Assembly: GCA_000697055.1 (NCBI GenBank)
Contig: JNDT01002127.1
Span: 62,001-126,000, forward strand
Direction of reading: 5' to 3'
DNA from: Saksenaea vasiformis B4078
Taxonomy: Eukaryota > Mucoromycota > Mucoromycetes > Mucorales > Saksenaeaceae
DNA: 64,000 nt
In this document: positions 11,242 to 23,444 of the stretch, piece after piece
Position numbering within the stretch: the first letter of the stretch is position 1
Layout: the number at the start of each line of letters is the position of its first letter
Translations under genes and position numbers: made by a program
Notes under the pieces: generated by a model
The model's database searches: none
What the model saw: only the letters and a program-made list of their open reading frames with translations
Told to the model about the DNA's origin: nothing

Positions 11242-14000
11242 CTCTTTCAATTAAACAAAGCATAAAGCAAAAAAAAATCGTGCCAGCATTGAAGTGTAAC
11301 ACTGTCCATATGAAGTTTCCTTTTTGATGAATTTTTTACTGTTATAGAGTTGATAAGCAAAGATAAGCGATTTTGCAAAACGTCCCTTTCGATCATTGAT
11401 ACTCCGACGCATCGTTATCAACAGATAAGCGCCAGTTCCGATGCATTACCCGTTTAACGTCAACCCGGCGATAAAACAGATGCCTTAAGATAAAGGACCG
11501 TTTAAGCCTTCTGCGGGAGATATCTAATGGTCGACTTCGTTGTATTGACGCATATGTGTGACAACAAGAATGCCAATCTGTAACTTTACAAATAAAGCAC
11601 TCCTGTGGCAGGATAACAGATTCTTTCAGTCGTTGTCCTTCAGGGACACTAGGTGCCCGCCTTATGAAAAAGAAGATATCTTCCACACGTTAACAGCAGT
11701 CATACAGCCTTTGTTTAGGTACCGCCCCTGCCAAGACTGGCTTATGCGGCCCAGCACAGTGTGTGTGTCTTTGAGCTTTGGGCGTGTGAATCGGGATGTT
11801 CTTTTGCGCTTTTCCGTGTCTCGTGTGTCGCGATGTAAAGATACACGTCGATCATGCAGATGTGAGATTGTGACCTATAGATAGCCATTGCTCCGTGTTG
11901 ACCTGCCAAGATCCATGATTACATAGCTGATGAGACGCTTTTCGCTTAAGCTTTTCTGTAATTGCTTCTGTCGGAGCTGCTAGCTTTCTTTTCATGCTTG
12001 CAGAAAAGCTCGTGTTTTCGTATGCAAATAATAATTGTTCGCTTCTCTTCGTCATCTCTATCGCTAGGAGATGCCGGGACCATATCTAACCATGTGATTT
12101 TAATATCTGTAATGCTGTTTACCAGCCCAGCTAATCCTGCGATCTTCAACGACGGAACCCCATTGATTGTCTTTTGCGGTGTTTTGGGACCTTATCGCTA
12201 TACTGTCGCTTGTGCGATCATAGAGAATGGTGCTCTTTGTGGAAGTGACATGATTGATTATAGAACTTGTAGCGGAAGATATAATGGTCAGATATCTACA
12301 GTGGAGACGTTTCTGCAATCTTCAACGGAATTTTGTGCGCAATAACCTTGCTCGACCATGTTTAGAAAGCAGATTATAAATTAAGGTTAACGAGCTATCA
12401 ATTGGTGTACACGAACAAAATGTGGAACTTTGAACATATCTCTCCATCAAGTAAATATCCTTCAAGCCGAATAACTCTTCCTTGTGGAGCGATGAGCCTT
12501 TGTGCGGAGAAGTAGTTCACTGTAGTTTAATCCAAGGAATAGCTCGCGCCTAGATAATCTGGTGTTTGCATTGAGATGCTTCAGTAATACCTTTTCCAGT
12601 ATTATCTCCTTTGCTGCTCACACTGTGTCAGGCTGGGGGGGGACAAACTGCCAATATTCGGTGACCATGCCCATCGGAGTAAGCAAATTGACGTCAAAGT
12701 ATGAATTTCTGTACTTCTCGAATAAAGTTTGCGACCATCTGGGGACCAAGTTGACGTACGTATCGTATTATCTTATCGCCGATTCATTAACTAATGACCG
12801 CATGTCTAATTCCTTTCTTGGCGCAAATCTGGCTCTTCAAGGGCGCAGGACTTGTATGGAGTGGCGTGAGGATTTACTCAATAAACAATATGCAAGTGTC
12901 TCGCGCGGAGTACATCATAGATGGGTTTATGCGCTCTGTAAATGATCACGGAAAAAAAAAAAACAGATAAACCTAATCTTATTTGTCCCCAACTTGTTCA
13001 GATTACACAAGTCTTATCAACATTGTTTTCCCTTCTTTTTTTTTTGGGAGTAGCCAAGACAAATAATGAGATGCATGAGCGCTTACCGGTCCGCTTGATT
13101 GTTCAAATAACTGTATCGTAGATTTATGAACATGGATAATGCTTGGCTACTGCTGATACATCTAAGCCAATGTTATCATTAGGCGAATAGCAAATATACA
13201 AAAGACGGGATAGAGGCTTGCGATGCCTGTAAACGCAGCAGACATTATACTCTGCATGCTGTGGACATATTAGGCTCTTTTTCATAGAACAGCTGCTACA
13301 ACGGTCACCTGCAGTGCCGTTGAAGTACGTAATTACCCCTCTTGTCAGATTTACTTTCTTCTCGTCCATTCTATTGATCAGTAAAGCATTGTCGATTCCA
13401 TCTCGTTTGTTCACACCACTTTTTCGCTAGGCGGTTCTTTCTAATCCTTAGCAAATTCAATTCATATTATGATAGCCACAGGATGCCCATGCGACTCGTT
13501 TTATTAAGCTGGCTGCGGTTGCCTAAATGAGAGATCGAAAAAGACCCGACAAGCCGTGGATGTGCAATCCATTCTAGTGCGTATTGGGGTTTCCTAAGGA
13601 AAACGGAGCTGAACAACTATAAGGAAATAAGGTATTCATGCGTCTCTTTAAATACGAATTATGTTCCGATTGGGGCATTTTGGATTTGCTGGATTTTCGC
13701 ATGACCTGGTGTAACTTCTAAGTTAATGTGACACGCTGTATTCTTCCCTGTTGCGTTTGTATCTAGAATAGTTTCCCATTATCTGGCCCAAAGGCGTCTT
13801 GGAGGCAGGGTTCCATTATCTCCTCCGAAGGACGTATTGTTGATCGGGTTCTATCGTCTCATGTAAGGAAAGGGAAACTGTTGTAGCATTTTCGAAAAAG
13901 CGTGGCTTAGTTTTTTTGGGACACGACATGTGCTGTTGTGCCCTGATGAATCTGTAAAAAGAAAAAAGGAAAAAAAAATTTCGGGGTTGATCGATCAACT
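11242..14000. other. 2.7 kb without an intact gene
   Basis: Frames are short and interrupted. A plus-strand frame at 11962-12345 and minus-strand frames at 11852-12055 and 13124-13414 (Cys-containing, CSSCSMKKSLICPQH) look like pieces of decayed coding DNA, but I cannot assign a family. A/T homopolymers occur near 12951 and 13030. The start of the Nop13-like gene lies directly at the right edge. Confidence 0.35.
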
Positions 14001-15396
14001 ATGGCTAAAGACAGTAACGACGACGCATTCGACGTGACAGCAGTTGTTGCAGAAGCAGCAATCAATGAGAAGGAGAAGAAAAAGGCTTTGAAGCGAAAAG
14101 CTCGAGCTGAAAAAGCCGAGGAAGAGAAAGAAGAAACGGTACGATCGACTTTTATGCAATGAAGTACTGACTTGCAGCGAGTAGCGCAGAATCAACCGCG
14201 AAAACCGCGAAAAGAGAAAGCTTTTAAAAGAGAAGAATCGAAAGAGAAAGGTACATAATCCACTTTGATTCTTCATCTTAGCATTAACAACGATGGTTGT
14301 AGAGAGGAGAGGTTGTCAGCGATGACGAGGAAACAAAAGAAGAGAAGGCAGAAGAAGAGGGTGCAGAGGAAGCTGAAGGAGAAGATGGAAAGCCAAAGAA
14401 AAGCAAAAAGTCTTCAGATAAGAAACCTGCAGCAGAGCCAAAGCAGGATAAACACGGTGTCTGGGTGGGCAACTTGGCGTTCAGCACCACAAGTGATGGC
14501 GTGCGCAAGTTCTTCAGTGAGTGCGGTAATATTACTCGCTTGAAATGTCCCGGAGGTGATGGCCCCAAGAAAAACAACAAAGGGTAAAGGTTTGTTTGCT
14601 TTGTAGCATTCTGTTTCTAATGGTGTTTAGATTTGCGTATGTCTTTTTTGATTCGGCTGAAGCTGCAGAGAAGGCCGTTGCTAAATCAGAGGAGAAACTG
14701 GATGGTCGTGCATTGCTGATCAAAGATGCCAAAAATTTTGAACGCAAGGATGGTGCTCCCGCACCCACCAAAGAAATCAAGAAGCAAAAAAATCCACCTT
14801 GCCCTACCGTCTTCTTGGGCAATTTGAGTTTTGAAACCACACGTGAAATGATTCAAGAACACTTTGCATGGTGTGGTCCCATTCGGAAAGTAAGACTGGC
14901 TACCTTTGAAGATAGCGGAAAATGCAAAGGGTAAGAACAGCTAACAACAACGATAACCTGTGGCTATTTTGCTGACATCCCGAATCCTAGATTTGCTTAT
15001 ATCGATTTTGAGACTGTCGAATCCGCCACAAAGGCTGTACGTGCTCCGGATAGAGCTGTGCTCGATAACCGTAAGCTACGTGTAGAATTTGGCAGCGAGG
15101 AAGCGCACAAGCGGAGTATGCCCTGGCTGAAACGGCTAGAACAGAAACAGGCTACAGGGAACACAGCACAAAAGGAACAACCAAAAGAAGAACAATCAAA
15201 GGAACAAGTGCAAGAGTCACATGTAGAAGAAGAACAGCGACGACGACCAAAGCGACCTAGAGTGGAAGGAGACAGAGAGAAACGACCAAAGAAACAAGGC
15301 CGAGTCGCACCTGGTGAAGCCTTGCGATCAGCACCACGACAAAAGCAGTCGATGCAGAAATTCGAAGGAACCAAGATCTCCTTTGGGGACGACTAA
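14001..15396 (+). CDS. NOP13: Nop13-like nucleolar RNA-binding protein, two RRMs
   Basis: Five-exon gene. The N-terminus (MAKDSNDDAFDVTAVVAEAA) is charged and Lys/Glu-rich. Two RNA recognition motifs follow: RRM1 from GVWVGNLAFSTTSDGVRKFF to FAYVFFDSAEAAEKAV, and RRM2 from TVFLGNLSFETTREMIQEHF to FAYIDFETVESATKAV. Both have recognisable RNP2 and RNP1 cores, and each RRM is cut by an intron just before the RNP1 strand. The C-terminus is Lys/Arg/Glu-rich. This layout matches yeast Nop13, a nucleolar pre-ribosome-associated protein; nucleolin-like relatives are the alternative. The small introns near 14139 and 14251 were placed from GT-AG sites and frame, so their exact ends are less sure. It converges on the SAMHD1 homologue. 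Confidence 0.8.
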
Positions 15397-15536
15397 ACTC
15401 ATTTCCCTCTATTAAAGCAGAAATCATAAACTATCATGCGGACAATGATCCCTCATTTTCTTTTTATACTGATCATTCTAAAAAAAAAAAGGAACCACAT
15501 TGGTGATTAGTCCTTCACCACACTTCCTTTTTATTT

Positions 15537-17611
15537 TTAGAAGCCATTCCACCTCTTTACAACATCTTTGTCTATTCCTCCTGTCGTCGATGAACGACGT
15601 CTTTTTGAAGAAAAGCTGCCACTATAATCAGATGGCACCATGAGCGCGGGACTTGGTTCGGTATGTCCAGCGGGAACAATCTTCTTGATCAACTTCCTAA
15701 AGGCCTTTTGGATGGGCGGGATCTTGCTCGGATTTCGAGTAAATACTCTGACAACAACTTCTTGGAACTGGCTCGGTATCATGTAGGATACCTGTTGCTT
15801 GGGAATGGTGAAGGATTCTGTGATACACAATGTCAGTCTATCGGTCGAAGCAGCTGACGATGACTTGCCTTTATCATTGAATTTTGAGAAAAACCGGATC
15901 GAATCGACAGGATTTCGATCTTTCATTGCGTAGTTAATACTGAGCCAGTCAACAATCACATCGTTTTCATCTAATCTGTCATTGGTTTCTTGGTAGGACA
16001 CAATCTCTCTCGCTGAAATCGTCTCCTGCATAGACTATAAGTCGACCTTTTTTCTTTTCTTGCCATCTACATACCCTATTGATCCGTGATTCCAACTCTG
16101 TCGGCAATAAAAATTCGTCGACAAACTTGTACAGATCTCTTGTCCGTAGTCGCTTCATAATTTTTCGCGATTCTTCCAACTCCGGGTTCTTGGATCTTTC
16201 AATGGCTCGGAGAATATCGTCTGTCATGTGTAGGTATTCCTCGGGCTTCTCGATAGAGGCGGAAATGCCCATGTATGCATCTAACAATAGAGTGTGAATT
16301 CAACAAAGTCAAAGACTTCAATCGTTCTACCTGCGCTGAGTAGCGCGTCAGTGATCATCAATTCTACTGCTTTTGCTATACGAATAATTGAACAGGCTCA
16401 GTTGTATGACCGCACACCTCTATCTTCTATGTACTTACCGACACGATGTGTGTAGATGCGCTTAAATAAACTGAACCGTGTATGAAACATCTCGTACAGA
16501 TTATAGACTTCTTTGTGATGGTAACAAATCTGATCATCCATTACTCGGCTGTATAGTAACAGCCGTTTGGCATCATAAGAACTGCGCAGGCCTAAATTTT
16601 GCGCATCTCTTTCAATGTAATCAAACTTGTCTACATCCACGCTATTTTTCTTGTTTGCCACAATGTCAAACAAGAATCGTCGATCGTCGTTTTGACTATG
16701 ATTCGAACAACTTTTAGAGTCACTTGTTAAGAACAAGAAACGTTGCTAACCTTTGTGAACGTGGCGTACCGTCGATAAGATCTTTGATTAAATTGACATG
16801 GTCTCTATCGATGTCAATATGATTGTCATCGATAAGGTACTCAAGCATCATTTCGGATCCTTCTTCATGGGACCACTGGACTCCCGGTCTAAAAAATCGT
16901 TTCATTGGTGAATGGAATGAAAACATCAGAATGGGTCTCTATTTTACCTAGCGCGCGGTATAAATTCGCTGTCAAAGATATGACTAAAAGGACCATGACC
17001 TATCAATTCGTACAGGGATAAGCGATACGACAAAAAAAAAAAGGGACGGGTGTAGTAGTACCAAGATCATGACATAGGCTAAGAAAGGTTTAGTGTCATG
17101 ATGAAAAGTCGCTTTTGTTCTTTATCTTACCCTGCCAGTTTCACGCATTTGATTTCTTCCTGCGTGATGTCTAGTTCCGGCTGATCTCTTTGAAATCGCT
17201 CAATCAAGGAACCCGCGAGATGCGAAACGCCTAGTTGTTCTGTCAGACTAAACTCTGTTTTTTTTCTTCCGATCAATTTACCGATGGAATGCTCAAATCG
17301 ATTATGGCTTCCTCCTGGAAAGACAAAATAAGCAGAGCCCAACTGTAGGGTTACCATGAGAGAGTGAGCTATAACAGATATACGCTTATTAAGTTACCTG
17401 TTTCAGGTCTCGAAGACGTTGGAATTGTACCGTGTCAATGAAGTCAACGGTATAATTGTCCAGTCGAATGTGACCCTAATGTTGTCACATTAGCCTCATG
17501 GGTGCTACTGTCTCTTCGTACGTGAATAGGATCGTTGATCACTTTATGACGCTCAGTAAATGCAGCACCCGAAGGTTGTTCATGAGGATACGAAACTACA
17601 ATCTCGTCCAT
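15537..17611 (-). CDS. SAMHD1: SAMHD1-type HD-domain dNTP triphosphohydrolase
   Basis: About ten exons. Conserved blocks in order: KVINDPIH, GHIRLDNYTVDFIDT, QFQRLRDLKQ, YFVFPGGSHNRFEHSIG, VSHLAGSLIERF, LCHDLGHGPFSHIFD, W.HEEGSEMMLEYLI, NKKNSVDVDKFDYIERD, LYEMFHTRFSLFKRIYTHRV, and a C-terminal region (VDWLSINYAMKDRNPVDSIR) typical of the eukaryotic protein. The metal ligands are present: His in HNRFEH, the HD pair in CHDLGH, and Asp in DKFDY. The family hydrolyses dNTPs to nucleosides plus triphosphate and so limits dNTP pools. The HD pair sits on a 17-nt microexon (17062..17078). Start taken at MDEIVVSYPHEQP; an in-frame ATG-free extension reaches 17647. No N-terminal SAM domain is visible. 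Confidence 0.88.
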
Positions 17612-18494
17612 GTTTTCGTGCGAAACGTGAGAGAAGTACAGCAGCACTTAAAAGCTTCGGGAACACATCATATATGCTATTGTCGGAGATCTTTTCGTGT
17701 CGCATTTCTTCCCTCTTATAGTAATTCCCGTTTTAAGGATCATACCATTCTTGATCTTTTCGAAACCAAAACTAGTGGCATTACGATGCGGATCATCTGA
17801 CAAACTTTAATGCACGGTGCCACTCTCAGAAACACACTGGAAGGTACAATCGTTTTGAATGAGTAAAGTCGCGGTTTATTTTTATATAAACGAAGTGAGA
17901 CTTCCTTGTTCTCTTATCAGTATCGTTTTACAGACATTGAAAGTCCACCCATTTCGCAGTTGCTGCTTCTGTTGTGGCACTCATGAATCGATGATTCGGT
18001 AAAGGTTCCGGAGGTTAGCCTGAGCCTTCCCGTTAATGAATACTTCCGTTTCAACGATGCATTATTCAAATGCCTGCAAAGGTCGCAAGTTGAAGTCAAC
18101 TTGTGATTGATGTAGTCAACCTGGAAACTGGATAACAGGACTTTGTCCAGAAATGGCAATAAATAAAAGAGTGATACCAGTTCTTTTCATCAATTGTCTT
18201 CGATTTCGTCATAAGCTACGAAGGTGAGACTATGTCGGCACAAAATATCAACACCATCGAACACATTTTGTAAATTTTTATATCTTGACAGCAGCGAATC
18301 AGACGTGGCATAAATGGTTCGTGTGCTGTATCCTGAACCTCGGTTAGAATCGGTGGAAGCGAATTTTGTAAACGAAGCCGAGGGGTTTACACGAGACAGT
18401 CGTCTTTATATCCGTAGCTTGTGTGACTTGCGCTTCGTACCTGGATTTGTCATTTGTCATTCGAAACGCCCTTAACAGTGCCAAGGAACTCGCC
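17612..18494. other. Shared upstream region of SAMHD1-like and HIBCH genes
   Basis: These 880 bases separate two divergent genes and should contain both promoters. I found no MluI-box (ACGCGT) here, unlike upstream of thymidylate synthase and RPA1. Short frames on both strands show no family signature. Confidence 0.4.
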
Positions 18495-20316
18495 ATGCAC
18501 AGCATGTTTGTACTTGGACGTACCGTAGGAAGATCGCCTTTTAAGCCATTACTTGACTTTCGGCATGCGCACACGCAAGCAGTGAGAATGGTGAGTCATT
18601 GAGTCTCGTTTTATGCAGGCTGGAACTTTCTCGTTTTGTATAGGTGACAACAGCTGTTCGTGTGGCCAAAAGTACCTCAGAGGTAAATTACAGAAAAAAG
18701 AAACTGTCATTTGTTAAATTTATCAGAGCCCTGTTCTGGTGGAAAGTGCTCTCCGATCTCGTCGCTTTATTCTAAACCGTCCTCAACGCCTGAATGCTTT
18801 AAATCTGGATATGGTTAAAATTATGTTACCGAAGTTGATGGTCAAAATTTCACCTTGATAAACTTTATCTTACTTACGCTACATAGGAATGGGATACATC
18901 CGAACAAGTCAATGTGGTACTTCTGAAAGGCACTGGCAAGGCCTTGTGCGCCGGCGGTGATGTCCGAGGTAAGCATTGGGTGCTTTCACAACCTCAGAAG
19001 TGTTAAAACGAGAATTAGACGTGGCTCTATTTGTAAAGACCAATGTTCCCATGTTACATGAGGCAATGGATCAAGAATACAAACTCCTACATGCTATCGC
19101 AACTATGGAAACACCGTATGTTGCTCTGATGGACGGATTCACCAGTGCGTTTTTCATTTGTATCTACCTAAACCTAATTCAACTTGACCAGTGGGCGCCG
19201 GCGCTGCATTGTGTATGCATGGAGGATTTAAGGTTGCCACGGAAAACACGGTGTTTGCCATGCCAGAGACCGCCATTGGTCTGTTCCCTGACGTCGGTTC
19301 TAGCTACTTTTTGTCACAGCTAGATGGCCAACTAGGAACTTATCTGGCTATGACTGGAAGCATGATAAAAGCCCAAGATGTCTTGTAGGGAAGAAAAAAA
19401 TTGTGGAGTATGTTTGCTAATTGTTCCTCGTTTCTAGACTTGCTGGACTTGCTACACATTATGTGCCGTCTGTGCATCTGGAAGCCTTAGAATCACGTTT
19501 GGCAGAGGTTGGATCTGCCAATCCAGATTTAATTAATGATGTTATTGAAGATTTTGCTGCTAACGAAAACGAGAGTCAGCAATTCTCGCTTGGTGGATTG
19601 ACAAGAAAGACGGTTGACAGGTTTGACCCATCATTGTTGCTATGGAGAGATAATTGACGTAAACTGTAGCTGTTTCAAACACAATACAGTGGAAGAAATT
19701 ATGGCAGCTCTTGAAGAGGACGGATCAGAATTTGCTTTGCAAACAAGATCCGCTCTGTTGAAACGTCCACCTCTAATCCTGAAGATCACCCTAGAACAAA
19801 TGCGTAGAGGCCCCCATCTCAGCGTTTCTCAATGCCTTAAGATGGAACACAAGCTTTTACAGAAAGTCCTTGTACGTATTTTATCTAGGATACCTTGGAT
19901 GACTTACAGTTTCTTAGCATTTGCCTGATTTTTGCGAGGGTGTAGAATCGCATCTCGTTAACAAAACGCAGCCTCAATGGAAACCAAACAGTCTCGATCA
20001 AGTAGATGTCACCCATGTCAGGTCTGAATATTTTGATGCACCTGGTGCAAGATGTTTGGATTTCTACTCGGCGAAGGACTACAAGCTGCATCCCTACCGC
20101 AAATACGCCCTACCATCTGAGAAAGATGTTCGTAGTATTGTAACCGCCGAAGCCGATCCTTTCAAAGGACCGCTCACGCATCAAAAGATCATGGATCATT
20201 TTATCGCTGAGTATAAAGGAAAGTTCGGCGTATGTGAAAAGGTCAGGGAAGTGCTGAATCGGAAAACACGGAAAGCTGTGGAGACACAAATAGAGAAGAT
20301 CGAATGGATCGATTAG
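18495..20316 (+). CDS. EHD3: 3-hydroxyisobutyryl-CoA hydrolase / mitoribosomal mS47-like protein
   Basis: Multi-exon crotonase-fold protein. The N-terminus ([20 protein letters not shown]) is Arg-rich and fits a mitochondrial presequence. Core blocks: [68 protein letters not shown] (with the catalytic Glu of PET and the Asp of FPDVG), and [15 protein letters not shown] [16 protein letters not shown]. The family hydrolyses 3-hydroxyisobutyryl-CoA in valine breakdown. A C-terminal extension of roughly 70 residues ([17 protein letters not shown] onward, Lys/Arg-rich) goes beyond the animal enzyme. In yeast the homologue Ehd3 is also a mitochondrial ribosomal subunit (mS47), so a dual role is possible. 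Converges on the DHHC gene. Confidence 0.85.
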
Positions 20317-20420
20317 ACAAGCAATTTATATCGTTGTGTTTGTAAGCTATTGCAGTAATTATAAAAGTCTCGTTTTCCGCGACAGTGAGCCGTGGAAAGT
20401 GATTTATATATAAGCTATCC

Positions 20421-21951
20421 TTACTGATGCCATTGATTGATATCCACGTGGTGCATTTCTCCTAGGTCTAGTACGATATCGTTATCCGATTGTTGAAAAT
20501 CTGGTAAAGGTACTGGGTTCATCATGTCACGTTGCTTTTTTGCACGTTCAATGATTCTTTCGTATACTTGGTCTGAATAAGGGTATATGTATCCATCACC
20601 GAGACTTCCTGTCATCGGAACTGGAAAACACAACGTGTTAGTTGCTCCATCTCACGTTCTTAAAGTCTGAATCTCTACCGAACCATCCTAAAGGATTCCT
20701 TCCCATAACACCTATCCAGTTTGATAATTTGCCGATATTCCATAAACGTTCATCAAAACTCGTCGTCACAATCTCGTAGTTATGTCCACTTAGATCGAAG
20801 TCAACTCTGATCTCATAGGGTCGATTATTGATGTGCTCGATCGTTGTCTCATTCAGTAGGATATAGTAGGCATGGGTAGCAGTAAATCCACAAATCGTCA
20901 TACCAAAGATAAACGAACTGGCGGTGTTTTTTTTAGAAAAAAGATTATTGGCTTGTCCATGTAGCGCTACACACTTACAGGATGATCAAAAGTAACCATT
21001 GCGGATCCAATGGGATATTCTATTGTTAGTCCATTAGTTGGTAAGTATTGTGGAAGGCTGGATGGTTACTTGATATTTAACCGCTTGTGTGACGATTGGC
21101 AGGCTGCTGCAAAAGAGCCACATCCCATAAATACCGGCATAGAGAACAAAGAGGAAAAAGAATTTGTAATTTCCAAAACCTACGCAGCCATTGATCCTAA
21201 CCTGAAGGTCAATAGCGCCATGATGAAGGGATTAGAGCAAAAGTACCAAGGGCAATGACTGCATAACATTCAGTTACACAACGAGAAAATTTAAGGACTT
21301 TTTGGGACTTAACTGGTCCATTTTTAATACACAGGCATCGCATTCTCTGCAGTGATGAGCTCGGTCTGGCTTAATACATTGACATATATGGCAGAATCTG
21401 GGAACACCGTCCTGTCGTGTGAGGGAAAATCCGGGCATCATGGATTCGTTGTGTTGGATTTCTCGGGTTTTCATGGTTTTGATGTCGAATAGGCTCGGTG
21501 AATACTGATAACGTGGAAGCTGGAATGCGATTGAACCTGTTCCTGACAGAAGCGGCGAGGCATTGGCCTGAGATTGTCCGATGAATCCGTTTATCCTTGA
21601 TGCTTCTTTCAATAAATTTTACCTGCATTGGTTTACCTGGTTCAGTGAATAAAATTCTCAAGTACGATACAACGGATAAAAGCCAAAAGAAACTCGCAAT
21701 GCCGACAAAGACAGCTTCAATGAGTGACCAATTAGTGAACTTGCCATTCACTCTTCACGCTCATGAACGTACCACCTTGCATGACATGTGTCTGCGATGA
21801 ACCAAACAACAACGTGCCTATGCACGACCGAGTTAACAAACAAAGCTTTCCGATAAAATAACGTACCGCAGACTCGGAAAACATAAACATATCCGGAGTA
21901 TGCGAAAAGGCATATCACCACAACCGGTAAAATAGTACCAGCCACGGTCAT
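20421..21951 (-). CDS. DHHC palmitoyltransferase (Pfa3/ZDHHC2-like)
   Basis: Four-pass membrane S-acyltransferase. The N-terminus MTVAGTILPVVVICLFAYSG is a membrane segment, and a second one is near WSLIEAVFVGIASFFWLLSV. The cysteine-rich domain reads RFCHICQCIKPDRAHHCREC, then [20 protein letters not shown]. The HHCPW core is carried by a 12-nt microexon (21247..21258): GACCA|TCATTGCCCTTG|GATC gives D-H-H-C-P-W-I in frame with canonical GT and AG borders. Two further membrane segments follow (NYKFFFLFVLYAGIYGMWLF and SSFIFGMTICGFTATHAYYI), then the TTxE motif (NETTIEHI) and a cytosolic tail with NWIGVMGRNPLGWF. The family attaches palmitate to cysteine residues of membrane proteins; fungal Pfa3 acts at the vacuole. 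Substrate unknown. Confidence 0.87.
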
Positions 21952-23021
21952 CGGTTGCGGGGATTAAGAAAGAGAAGAAGAAAATACAGCGCAACGACCT
22001 GGGTTACAGGATGTGGCTTCACATAACATTTTGTTTTCGGCTTGTAACTTTTTTTTTCTCTTTTTTGTTATTGTTATTGCAGCTCACGGTGTCTCCGATA
22101 AATGCATTTACGGAGCCACATTAGTGAATACATCACTTTCTTTTTTCTTTCTTTACACAAGCTGTTCTGTGGAACACAGGATTCGAACGATTGATCTGTT
22201 GGGCAAAACATGTCATCGATGCAAGAGAGCGGACTCTACCTGCGTAGGAAGAGAGAGTACATCCATTTCAGGCATTCCTTCGAAGCCCGATGACTTGCAA
22301 GAAGCGGACCTTCGGCCAGCAGTGAAGAGAGGCGGGGACGAAACGCATTCATAACGAGTCATGTTACACGAATCAAAGTGGAAATAGTTTATCCATGTTT
22401 TGGGGGATAGGATTGATCGCAACACATTGTTGCTAGGGAGGATCGGTTGTCAATTTATGGCTGTTCTCGTATTAACCAAAAAGAAATGACGATCTCTATA
22501 TGCATAGTAACCAAGTGGCGGTGCATGATCTTCATCAAGGTCATTTTCCCCTTTTCCCAATTTTAGTACCATTTACGATCAATATCCGTGTCCTTTGCTT
22601 GGCTTATCATACGTCGGCAACAAAACATACTTGGTAATACCAACAAATCTCTTCACAACAATAGAAAAATTTGAATTACACACTATATTTTTCATATGCA
22701 TTTCTCGCTATTCCCGGTTAAGTGCCTGTTTTCCGATATTTTTGGAAACAAACCTGTAACACTTTTATAAACATTTTCCTTATAACCTTCTTCTTTGCGT
22801 TACGTGAAAGTAAACTAAAAAAGAAAGATAAGGATGCCTGTAAAGCAAATTAGTAGTAGACAACCGACAATGCCAAGGTGGATGAGTTTGAGTTAGCTGT
22901 GGCTTGATGGCTGAGGAACCCATGAACGCAGGGCGCAGATTAAGATTTCGTGTCACCTCCGTACCTCTCTTTTTTTTTAGAGTGGATAAAAGCCATAAAA
23001 AAAGATCCCTTTAGCATTGTT
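21952..23021. other. No intact gene; small Cys-containing relic
   Basis: A plus-strand frame at 22013-22354 ends with a segment containing GKTCHRCKRADSTC, reminiscent of zinc-ribbon pieces found in transposon proteins, but too little remains to assign it. No splice-supported extension was found. Confidence 0.3.
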
Positions 23022-23057
23022 TTTATTCTTTATTTACCTTCCCTTTTCTCTCCTATC
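23022..23057 (+). promoter_or_regulatory. Pyrimidine-rich leader before small ORF
   Basis: A C/T tract ends immediately at the ATG at 23058. It parallels the leaders of the GATA, IMD, ATG22, coiled-coil and PHO85 genes and supports the downstream start rather than the in-frame ATG-like codon at 22950. Confidence 0.45.
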
Positions 23058-23444
23058 ATGTTATCATCTCAAGACTCAAAGCTAAAAAGACTCCTCGGCA
23101 AACGACCAAAATCATGGACATTTTTCACTTCCGGACCAACGGCACCCATGAGCGAAGCACCTATCAGGCATTCAGTAGATCAAACGCATCATCATCGTCA
23201 TAGCATTTATCATTCATCATATCAACAATCAATAAACGAACCAAGTGACAAGTTACTATTAGACGATGAAAAGACCGAAACGGCCTCAATACCCACACGA
23301 CGGACAAGTCGGTATTATCAAAATGATCCTGATGTTCAAGCCAAATTCGATCAACTTCTTGCAAATGAACGTCTCCTGCTGGTCTCAAAAAAAATTCAGC
23401 AACAGAAACACCGACCGACTTCTTCACTGCAGACATTATCTTGA
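23058..23444 (+). CDS. Small hypothetical protein, 128 residues
   Basis: I do not recognise the family. The frame starts MLSSQDSKLKRLLGKRPKSW directly after a pyrimidine-rich leader like those of well-supported genes nearby. The N-terminus is basic, the middle is His/Ser-rich (HHHRHSIYHSSYQQS), and the C-terminal third forms a likely helix (DVQAKFDQLLANERLLLVSK). It has no membrane segment, signal peptide or Cys. An intronless 128-codon frame with a leader and A/T-rich 3' end is plausible as a real lineage-specific gene. Confidence 0.5.
   Translation: MLSSQDSKLKRLLGKRPKSWTFFTSGPTAPMSEAPIRHSVDQTHHHRHSIYHSSYQQSINEPSDKLLLDDEKTETASIPTRRTSRYYQNDPDVQAKFDQLLANERLLLVSKKIQQQKHRPTSSLQTLS

Noticed and set aside
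21010..21258. Plus-strand 82-codon open frame with protein-like composition
   Set aside because: It is the antisense of the DHHC gene: the minus strand here encodes the HHCPW microexon and GNYKFFFLFVLYAGIYG. A putative intron inside the plus frame does not keep phase.
22170..22265. tRNA-like GTTCGAATCC on the minus strand
   Set aside because: The bases flanking the TTCGAAT loop do not pair into a T stem, and no A box or acceptor pairing was found.
22013..22354. Small zinc-binding protein gene (CHRCKRADSTC)
   Set aside because: Only one CxxC pair, no convincing start, no conserved continuation; listed as a relic in a gene-free stretch.
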